Made by a program: the position numbers and the translations under genes
In this document: one piece after another, positions 1 to 5,324 of the stretch
Numbering within the stretch: the stretch's first letter is position 1
Layout: each line of letters begins with the position of its first letter
Assembly: GCA_049325575.1 (NCBI GenBank)
Contig: JBMOLK010000264.1
Span: 1-5,820, forward strand
Origin: JBMOLK01 sp049325575
GTDB lineage: Bacteria; Bacillota; Clostridia; Acetivibrionales; Acetivibrionaceae
Direction: 5' to 3'
Length of the DNA stretch: 5,820 bases
The notes under the pieces: generated by a model
What the model saw: only the letters and a program-made list of their open reading frames with translations
The model's database searches: none
Told to the model about the DNA's origin: nothing

Positions 1-11
1 TACCAGGATAA

Positions 12-1091
12 TTAACTGCCATTTTTCAAACTTTTTACTACTAACAGCACAATAGGTAAAACTACTCCCAAGCTGAGGCTAACGATCGTATAACCGCTTG
101 ATAAGAAGTATCTGATTACTCTTATGTCAGGAAAAGCAAAGATGGCAAGTATCAAGATAATAAATCCGCCGGGAATAATAAGCTTTTTGTAATTGTTTAG
201 CTCGAATATTTGAGCCGCAGCCTGGGATAATGCATAGTAGAAGAGAGATATTTTAGAAAAACTCCCAGTTAGCCAAAGAAATACTGCAAGGGGTGATAAG
301 TTTCCTAAAAAGACTAACTGTATGTGCTTGACTTCTTCGAAAGTCGGAAATATTTTTAATACAGCTGATTCTGCTCCAAACAAGGCAATTGGCCCGGTTA
401 ACGGTCCAACAAACATTACACCGATAATTAATACTGAAGTTATGTAAGTTTTTCTCAGCACAACCTTCTGATTCAGAGCTGGATGAATCATTCCAATAGC
501 CACCATTTCCGCAATGAGAGCTATTAATGGAAGACATCCTCGAAATACGGGTCCCATGCCGCGTTCCAAAATTGGCAGCATATATCGGAAGTCTTTATCT
601 GGTAAAACTATAACTGATATTGTAATACCCGCAATAATAAGGAAAGGAAAAAGAATCTCCATAGCTCTAAGAAAAGTTTCTAATCCTAGGGATACAGCAT
701 AGGCACAAAGCAGTATGAAAGTGAGCCCAAAAATTATCGGAGGGACATCAGGCATAAATTCACTTGTCATAAAATCCATCAATGCTCCAAGTGTAATGGA
801 TGAAACAATTAAAAAATACCCAACATATATTAATCCGACAATCTTTCCTAAAGCTTTTCCCATAGTGGAACAAAGTATTTCTATCAGAGACTGCTTTGGT
901 GCACTCAAATATAGTTTAGAGAGTATAAATGCAAATACTATTCCAAGAATTATTGCTAAGGGTAAGGAAAGCCATCCATCTCGTCCCGCTACATTTAATA
1001 CAATGGGTACAATCAACAAGTGGCCTGTCACAGTAACTGAACTAATAGTAATTATACAAAGTTGATATTTCGTAATTTGAGATTGTTTCAA
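12..1091 (-). CDS. GerAB-family spore germination permease
   Basis: This is an integral membrane protein of the GerAB (spore germination B) branch of the APC amino-acid permease superfamily. Family members sit in the spore inner membrane and act with GerAA- and GerAC-type subunits as nutrient germinant receptors, GerAB being the proposed germinant-binding subunit. From the chosen start the protein has 359 residues, the usual family length. About ten hydrophobic segments are visible, roughly at 10-32, 40-60, 82-105, 117-137, 144-163, 185-203, 213-233, 262-285, 303-320 and 330-353. The N-terminal QITKYQL and the motif VPIVLNVAGRDGW resemble the family's first helices. The longest ORF would start at an ATG at 1139, but no ribosome binding site precedes it. 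A TTG at 1091-1089 follows AGAAAGGAG by 9 nt and gives the family-like N terminus MKQSQITKYQL, so I prefer it. No gerAA-like gene lies upstream. The family call is secure; the germinant and exact paralogue are unknown. Confidence 0.88.
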   Translation of the reverse strand: MKQSQITKYQLCIITISSVTVTGHLLIVPIVLNVAGRDGWLSLPLAIILGIVFAFILSKLYLSAPKQSLIEILCSTMGKALGKIVGLIYVGYFLIVSSITLGALMDFMTSEFMPDVPPIIFGLTFILLCAYAVSLGLETFLRAMEILFPFLIIAGITISVIVLPDKDFRYMLPILERGMGPVFRGCLPLIALIAEMVAIGMIHPALNQKVVLRKTYITSVLIIGVMFVGPLTGPIALFGAESAVLKIFPTFEEVKHIQLVFLGNLSPLAVFLWLTGSFSKISLFYYALSQAAAQIFELNNYKKLIIPGGFIILILAIFAFPDIRVIRYFLSSGYTIVSLSLGVVLPIVLLVVKSLKNGS

Positions 1092-1100
1092 CAGGTAAGT

Positions 1101-1110
1101 CTCCTTTCTT
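1101..1110 (-). promoter_or_regulatory. Ribosome binding site that decides the gerAB start
   Basis: On the minus strand this reads AAGAAAGGAG, a near-perfect Shine-Dalgarno sequence. It lies 9 nt upstream of a TTG at 1091-1089, but downstream of the ATG at 1139. It therefore supports initiation at TTG and places the ATG-extended N terminus in the untranslated leader. Confidence 0.75.
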
Positions 1111-1238
1111 TTGATATCACGTCTACAATCCTCAGCCATAATTACTAGAATTTTCTTTATTTACACATTACAGTATTGTTGGCCTTTTATTGTATTTAGT
1201 ATTCACTTTTTAGAGAAAATTAAACGAATGGTGACTTT

Positions 1239-1266
1239 ATTCTATTCAGACCTGAAAATACTTCAA
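1239..1266 (-). promoter_or_regulatory. Possible promoter for the germination permease gene
   Basis: Minus-strand TTGAAG (1266-1261) and TAGAAT (1244-1239) are separated by 16 nt and resemble sigma-A -35 and -10 elements. This would leave a leader of about 140 nt before the TTG start. Germination receptor genes are normally read by the forespore factor sigma-G, and I saw no convincing sigma-G promoter here, so the call is tentative. In DNA this AT-rich, chance matches of this quality are common. Confidence 0.25.
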
Positions 1267-1323
1267 CTGTCCCAACATTTTTACCCTTCCATCACTTACT
1301 ATGCTACCACACTGTTTCACACA

Positions 1324-1700
1324 TCACTTTCCATTCTTTTTTGCCTTTTGTGCAAACTCAATATTCACTATTTTGTCATAAGGAGCTTCCTTATAAAGTT
1401 CCCCTGCTATTTGTATTACCTTTTGTAAAAGATCCAGGGTTCCTTTCTCAAAATCAGATCCCTACTCCAAGCATCATAATCCTTATACCTTTTTGCAACT
1501 ATTGTAAGTGTAGCCTCATCAGAATCAGGGAAAGATGGCTTTATAGCTTTTGCTATTTCTTCAGGCGTACGACTTTGGACCATTTCTAAGCCATATATAT
1601 GACATTTGTAAATTTCTGTATTTCACCACTGTTTTTTCTATGTAGCTCTTATAAGCAAAATAGGCGGTATATGGTAATTCTTCACGCTCTTTTCCACCAT
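1324..1700 (-). pseudogene. Decayed 3' end of an ABC transporter substrate-binding protein
   Basis: Translated across several frames, the minus strand reads like the C-terminal third of an SsuA/NMT1-type substrate-binding protein, the extracytoplasmic lipoprotein that feeds nitrate, sulfonate, taurine or thiamine-precursor ABC importers. Recognisable blocks in order are EELPYTAYFAYKSYIEK (about 1682-1630), EIQKFTNVIYM (about 1623-1590), TPEEIAKAIKPSFPDSDEA and IVAKRYKDYDAWSRD (about 1567-1458), and GTLDLLQKVIQIAGELYKEA then PYDKIVNIEFAQKAKKNGK ending at TGA 1326-1324. Each block change needs a frameshift, so at least three are required to join them. About 125 codons survive; the N-terminal ~200 codons, including any signal peptide, are not seen. 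No permease or ATPase gene adjoins it. The family assignment rests on remembered family patterns; the substrate cannot be told. Confidence 0.72.
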
Positions 1701-1941
1701 TCTAGCGCTTTTTCTGTTTTTATGTGGTAAAATAAGTATCAGACAAGCTGGCTATTTCTTGTCTCAAAACTATAATTGTCATATGCGTAAATAGCTTTAT
1801 AGTTTCTTATCATCCGTCAAACTTGTGTTTTGCTTGAGGAAGGGGCTTGCAAAGGTTTTCTTTCTTTTTTGGGGGAAGGGAGAAGGTTTTTTCTTCAAAG
1901 GAACTGTTGAGTTCGCTTTGTTAGAGGACTTGTGAGGTTTT
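1701..1941. other. Unrecognised intergenic stretch, G/T-rich on the plus strand
   Basis: This 240-bp gap between the two remnants shows no gene I recognise. About 1820-1960 on the plus strand is rich in G and T, with runs such as TTTTTTGGGGGAAGGGAG, unlike the C/T-rich plus strand seen where minus-strand genes lie. A minus-strand reading frame of 62 codons (1985-1797) is open here, but it is Lys/Pro/Ser-rich, has no ribosome binding site and overlaps the rhs remnant in another frame, so I do not call it a gene. A separate minus-strand frame at about 1790-1743 reads YAYDNYSFETRNSQLV before a stop; I cannot assign it. Confidence 0.4.
1852..1897. repeat. Short imperfect direct repeat
   Basis: AAGGTTTT recurs at 1852-1859 and 1883-1890, 31 nt apart, and each copy is followed by a T/C-rich run (CTTTCTT and TTCTTCA). 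The spacer holds TTTTTTGGGGGAAGGG. Two copies only; this may be a low-complexity accident, not a functional repeat. Confidence 0.25.
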
Positions 1942-2347
1942 TCAAAAAGGGGAGAGAAATAATCCAATAATCCCAGTCTGTACATCGAATAAACATAGCG
2001 TCCAACCTGTAGAAGCCCATGTTGCAGTAGCAGAATATCCAGATGGATCTTGATAGATTACAGGGTTATTCTGGCAATAAACAAACATGTTGTGTCCTAT
2101 CAAGTCACCTGTTATACCTATTACTATGTCTGCATTTAAGAACCTACCCCACTCTGGATTATAGTACCTTGATTGCAAATATTACAGCCCTGTTTCTCAG
2201 TCATACCTATAACCTTTATACCTATCCAGATTCTTTAACCCCTACTATACTTGCCAATGAGCCAGTTACGCTGGTCAACTTGCCCAATGTATCATACATA
2301 TAACTTACCACTTGAGTTCCAGTACTGTCAAACAATCTAATTATGTC
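1942..2347 (-). pseudogene. Decayed 3' end of an Rhs/YD-repeat protein
   Basis: The minus strand encodes the conserved end of the Rhs core. In order it reads DIIRLFDSTGTQVVSYMYD and LGKLTSVTGSLASIVGVK (2347 to about 2240), then in a shifted frame RYKGYRYD, ETGL, YLQSRYYNPEWGRFLNAD, GHNMFVYCQNNPV and DPSGY. Rhs proteins are large YD-repeat shells, often secreted, carrying a variable C-terminal toxin after this core. Damage is plain: a frameshift near 2226-2240, a TGA at 2199-2197 where Ser or Thr is usual, and a TAA at 2184-2182 in place of the first Tyr of YYLQSRYY. After DPSGY about 30 residues remain (SATATWASTGWTLCLFDVQ..., hydrophobic) before TGA at 1942, too short for a normal toxin domain. 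The thousand or so upstream codons of a full rhs gene are absent, since gyrA begins at 2511. This is a fragment, surely non-functional as an Rhs protein. Confidence 0.88.
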
Positions 2348-2493
2348 ATTTTGTCTACTTTAAAAGCTCTGTGTTCTATAATAATTACACTATCATCATT
2401 TACATTTAATCCTTTGTACTTGTAAATCTAAGTGTAGTATAATCCGTTTCACCTAAGTCTTTACATTTATGTAAATTGCATTAAAGTTAATAT
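2348..2493. other. AT-rich spacer between rhs remnant and gyrA terminator
   Basis: No gene is recognised. The minus strand just above 2347 keeps a weak Rhs-like reading (NYYRTQSF, stop, SRQN) that may extend the remnant slightly. Further up, a 24-codon minus-strand frame (2480-2406) contains DLGETDYTTLRFTSTKD; I cannot assign it, and it lacks a start signal. A 16-bp palindrome, TTTACAT-TT-ATGTAAA, lies at 2460-2475 and has no evident role. Confidence 0.35.
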
Positions 2494-2525
2494 TATAAAA
2501 ATAAGGACTCTTACGAGTCCTTATT
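2494..2525 (-). terminator. Intrinsic terminator of gyrA with the stop codon in its loop
   Basis: On the minus strand AATAAGGACTC and GAGTCCTTATT form a perfect 11-bp stem (arms 2525-2515 and 2510-2500) around the loop GTAA, followed by TTTATAAT. The loop matches the GNRA tetraloop form closed by a C-G pair, a very stable RNA hairpin. The last three bases of the loop are the gyrA TAA stop codon, so the last codons (N-K-D-S) encode the ascending arm. The hairpin is seen directly; its terminator function is inferred from stem plus T-rich tail. Confidence 0.88.
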
Positions 2526-5012
2526 ACCGTCCATTTCATCTACCTCTTCACTCTCATCCTCATCTTCATTAACTATTCTTGCAATACCTACCAGATTAAC
2601 CCCTTCATCCATCCTCATTAGAGTTACACCCTGCGTTGCCCTGCCAAGAATACTTATATCTTCTACCCTTATCCTTATAATAGTTCCATCGGAACTTATG
2701 AGCATTACATCATCTTTTTCGCTTACCAGCTTCATACCGGCTATTCTTCCAGTCTTTTCAGTAACCCTGTAAGTGAGAATACCTTTACCGCCTCTGGTCT
2801 GTACTTTATACTCATCAAGCTCCGTCCTTTTTCCAAAGCCTTTTTCCGTTACTACCAGCAGGCTGGTGTTCTCAATGAATGCTCCCATGCCTATTACTTC
2901 ATCGTCATCCTCAAGCTTTATACCTCTTACACCCTGGGATACTCTTCCTAAGGGACGGGCATCTTCTTCATTAAACCTTATTGACATACCGTTCCTTGTC
3001 ACCAGCAATATATCCTTGGTTCCGTCTGTAAGCCGGACGTCTATAAGCTCATCATTCTCCCTTAATGCAACAGCAGTAAGGCCGCCCTTTCTGATGTTGT
3101 CATACTCCATAAGGTCTGTCTTCTTTATTATACCGTTTTTGGTTGCTAGAACCAGGTATAGACCTTCCTTATACTCTTTAACAGGAATTACCGTTGCAAC
3201 CTTCTCATCCTGGTCAAGCTGTAGAAGATTAACTATTGCTGTTCCCTTGGCCTGCCTTCCGGATTCGGGTATTTCATAAGCCTTAAGTCTATACACCTTA
3301 CCTTTATTGGTAAAGAAGAGAATAAAGTCATGTGTTGAAGTTACAAAGAGATTCTCAACAAAGTCCTCTTCTCTGGTACTAAGACCTATAATACCTTTTC
3401 CGCCTCTTCTCTGGCTCTTATAGGTGTCTGTTGGAAGCCTCTTGACATAGCCGAAGTGGGTAAGTGTTATGACACTTTCTTCTTCTTCAATCAAATCTTC
3501 AATATCTATGTCGCTTTCATCAGGTATTATCTTTGTTCTTCTTTCATCTGCATACTTCTGTCTAATCTCGTTTAACTCGTCTTTAACAATATTTAAAACC
3601 ATAAACTCATTTGCAAGAACATCCTTATAATATTTGATCTTAGCCAAAAGATCCTGGTATTCGCTTTCAAGCTTCTCTCTTTCTAAGGCTGTGAGCCTTC
3701 CAAGTCTCATGTCTACAATTGCCTGTGCCTGCTTTTCACTTAGTCCAAACCTTTCCATCAATCCCTGCTTTGCCAGAGATTCGTTTTTGGACCCTCTGAT
3801 GATTCTAATAACTTCATCAAGATTATCAATTGCTATCTTTAACCCTTCCAATATATGAGCCCTTGCTTCTGCCTTGTCAAGCTCATACTTGGTCCTTCTT
3901 ACTATAACATCCTTCTGATGATTCACATAATGATCTATAGCCTGTCTTAGGTTGATTATATGAGGCTCAAACTTTTTATCCGGAGTCTGGACAAGAGCAA
4001 GCATGTTGACACTGAAGGTGTCCTGCATTTGCGTGTTTTTATAAAGCTGGTTTAAAACAACATTTGCATTTGCTTCTCTTTTAAGCTCTATGACTATTCT
4101 CATTCCGTTTCTGTCGGATTCATCCCTAAGATCGGAGATACTCTCTATTCTTTTATCCTTTACAAGCTCTGCTATCTTTTCAATGAGCCTTGCCTTGTTA
4201 ACCTGATATGGAAGCTCGGTAACAATTATACGCTGTTTGTTGCTGCTCATCTGCTCAATATTTGTAACAGCTCTTACAACTATCCTTCCTCTGCCTGTCC
4301 TGAAAGCATCTTTAATACCCTGCTTTCCAACAATTATACCTGCAGTAGGAAAGTCAGGACCCTTAATTATCTTGTTTAGTTCATCTATAGTAATTTCAGG
4401 GTTGTCTATTACCTTTGTTATACCGTCTATAACTTCACCCAAATTATGTGGGGGTATGTTTGTCGCCATACCTACAGCGATACCCGAGGAACCGTTTACC
4501 AAAAGATTTGGAAATCTTGATGGTAAAACTACAGGTTCAACATCATGCTCGTCAAAATTAGGTTTAAAATCTACTGTATCCTTATTAATATCCCGCAACA
4601 TTTCCATGGAAATTTTGGACAGCCTTGCTTCGGTGTACCTCATAGCTGCAGGAGGGTCACCGTCAATGGAACCGAAATTACCGTGGCCGTCAACAAGCAT
4701 ATATCTTAGTGAAAAGTCCTGAGCCATACGGACCATACTTTCATAAACCGCCGCATCTCCATGGGGATGAAACTTACCTAAAACTTCCCCAACTGTGGTT
4801 GCACACTTTCTGTGTGATTTGTCGGGAGTAAATCCTAGTCCGTACATAGCATAAAGAATTCTTCTATGCACAGGCTTAAGACCATCCCTTACATCAGGCA
4901 GGGCGCGGTCTACTATTACACTCATTGCGTAATCTATAAAGGATTTTTTCATTTCGGATTCAATGTCAACAGGTATTATCCTTTGTTCTTTAACTTCATT
5001 AGTATCTGCCAT
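2511..5012 (-). CDS. gyrA: DNA gyrase subunit A
   Basis: GyrA is the cleaving and rejoining subunit of DNA gyrase (A2B2), the type IIA topoisomerase that adds negative supercoils using ATP bound by GyrB. From the ATG the protein has 833 residues, normal length and uninterrupted. The winged-helix/breakage region runs from about 30 to 140 and has HRRILYAMYGLGF, the quinolone-pocket sequence HPHGDAAVYESMVRMAQ, and AAMRYTEARLSK with catalytic Tyr126 beside Arg125. The coiled-coil arm follows at about 365-490. The C-terminal beta-pinwheel contains the canonical GyrA box QRRGGKG at 534-540, the feature that separates GyrA from ParC, and a second box-like QTRGGKG at 738-744. The protein ends in an acidic tail (about 815-830). 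A TTG codon directly precedes the ATG, but the ATG is better spaced (7 nt) from AAAGAGG. Ala87 replaces the Ser83 (E. coli numbering) of many gyrases. gyrB is not immediately upstream; noc is, separated by a terminator, so gyrA appears to have its own promoter. Confidence 0.98.
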   Translation of the reverse strand: MADTNEVKEQRIIPVDIESEMKKSFIDYAMSVIVDRALPDVRDGLKPVHRRILYAMYGLGFTPDKSHRKCATTVGEVLGKFHPHGDAAVYESMVRMAQDFSLRYMLVDGHGNFGSIDGDPPAAMRYTEARLSKISMEMLRDINKDTVDFKPNFDEHDVEPVVLPSRFPNLLVNGSSGIAVGMATNIPPHNLGEVIDGITKVIDNPEITIDELNKIIKGPDFPTAGIIVGKQGIKDAFRTGRGRIVVRAVTNIEQMSSNKQRIIVTELPYQVNKARLIEKIAELVKDKRIESISDLRDESDRNGMRIVIELKREANANVVLNQLYKNTQMQDTFSVNMLALVQTPDKKFEPHIINLRQAIDHYVNHQKDVIVRRTKYELDKAEARAHILEGLKIAIDNLDEVIRIIRGSKNESLAKQGLMERFGLSEKQAQAIVDMRLGRLTALEREKLESEYQDLLAKIKYYKDVLANEFMVLNIVKDELNEIRQKYADERRTKIIPDESDIDIEDLIEEEESVITLTHFGYVKRLPTDTYKSQRRGGKGIIGLSTREEDFVENLFVTSTHDFILFFTNKGKVYRLKAYEIPESGRQAKGTAIVNLLQLDQDEKVATVIPVKEYKEGLYLVLATKNGIIKKTDLMEYDNIRKGGLTAVALRENDELIDVRLTDGTKDILLVTRNGMSIRFNEEDARPLGRVSQGVRGIKLEDDDEVIGMGAFIENTSLLVVTEKGFGKRTELDEYKVQTRGGKGILTYRVTEKTGRIAGMKLVSEKDDVMLISSDGTIIRIRVEDISILGRATQGVTLMRMDEGVNLVGIARIVNEDEDESEEVDEMDGNKDS

Positions 5013-5019
5013 CAATATA

Positions 5020-5026
5020 CCTCTTT
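5020..5026 (-). promoter_or_regulatory. Ribosome binding site of gyrA
   Basis: Minus-strand AAAGAGG lies 7 nt before the ATG at 5012 and only 4 nt before the preceding in-frame TTG at 5015. The spacing favours the ATG, giving the N terminus MADTNEVKEQ. Confidence 0.75.
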
Positions 5027-5114
5027 CCTATGTTTATAGTAAATAATTTAGAATTTCAATTTTAAAGTTTGCTTTTAAAATAGGTTACCTGTAAAGACTA
5101 AAAAAATATTTGAC

Positions 5115-5132
5115 ACTAAGCATAGACTTAGT
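5115..5132. repeat. Small inverted repeat in the gyrA leader
   Basis: ACTAAG and CTTAGT, 6-bp arms around a 6-nt spacer, lie about 20 nt downstream of the predicted gyrA -10 element. The repeat could form a weak hairpin in the leader RNA or be a binding site, but arms this short are also expected by chance in AT-rich DNA. Confidence 0.25.
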
Positions 5133-5151
5133 ATTTCTACATCCCATATAT

Positions 5152-5180
5152 ATTTTAATAAAGTTTTATAAGGCTGTCCA
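5152..5180 (-). promoter_or_regulatory. Predicted sigma-A promoter of gyrA
   Basis: On the minus strand TGGACA (5180-5175) and TAAAAT (5157-5152) are 17 nt apart, each one base from the sigma-A consensus TTGACA and TATAAT. The site lies downstream of the noc terminator and gives a leader of about 130 nt before the ATG. It is the best match in the gap and fits gyrA being transcribed separately from noc. A weaker alternative, TTGAAA then TATAAA at 15 nt spacing nearer the gene, was considered less likely. Confidence 0.55.
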
Positions 5181-5232
5181 CTTTTTTCATTATTTTATAA
5201 CTTATAGCCTAATAAATAAAGGTATAAATTAT

Positions 5233-5269
5233 AAAATAGGGAATGATATTAAATCATTCCCTATTTTTT
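5233..5269 (-). terminator. Intrinsic terminator after noc, probably bidirectional
   Basis: AAAATAGGGAATGAT (5233-5247) and its exact reverse complement (5253-5267) form a 15-bp stem with a 5-nt loop, ATTAA. It lies about 58 nt past the noc stop codon. Read in the noc direction the RNA ends CCCUAUUUU then AUAAUUUAU; read on the plus strand it ends in six U residues, so it could work both ways. It separates noc from gyrA transcription. Confidence 0.85.
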
Positions 5270-5324
5270 GCCATATAATACTCTAAGATTAAACCAAATC
5301 ATCTATATAAATTCAAACTCGTGT

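Noticed and set aside
253..537. 94-codon minus-strand ORF in another frame of the permease gene
   Set aside because: Overlaps the real GerAB frame fully and has random-looking composition.
514..1065. Plus-strand ORFs (514-702 and 715-1065) opposite the germination permease
   Set aside because: They are complementary shadows of a hydrophobic membrane gene and show no start signals.
1313..1320. TGTTTCAC, a half-match to the parS site bound by Spo0J/ParB
   Set aside because: The second half of the palindrome (GTGAAACA) is absent, so it is not a credible parS site. No Noc-site palindrome was seen in the window either.
1111..1589. Plus-strand ORFs of 105 and 82 codons over the transporter remnant
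   Set aside because: The family-like protein blocks are on the minus strand; these read as low-quality hydrophobic translations of AT-rich DNA.
1797..1985. 62-codon minus-strand ORF as a possible small toxin or immunity gene after rhs
   Set aside because: It has no ribosome binding site, overlaps the Rhs frame, and its Lys/Pro/Ser-rich composition reflects the skewed DNA.
2043..2303. 86-codon plus-strand ORF over the rhs remnant
   Set aside because: Antisense to clearly recognisable Rhs core sequence.
2460..2475. Palindrome TTTACAT-TT-ATGTAAA as an operator
   Set aside because: It lies downstream of the gyrA terminator with no gene to control, and such AT-rich palindromes are expected by chance.
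2773..3279. 168-codon plus-strand ORF inside gyrA
   Set aside because: It is the antisense shadow of a strongly conserved gyrA region, Ser/Pro-rich with no family resemblance and no ribosome binding site.
3634..3858. 74-codon plus-strand ORF inside gyrA
   Set aside because: Antisense shadow of the coiled-coil arm, which lacks codons producing stops on the opposite strand.
4237..4722. 161-codon plus-strand ORF inside gyrA
   Set aside because: Antisense shadow of the GyrA breakage-reunion domain; no independent coding signal.
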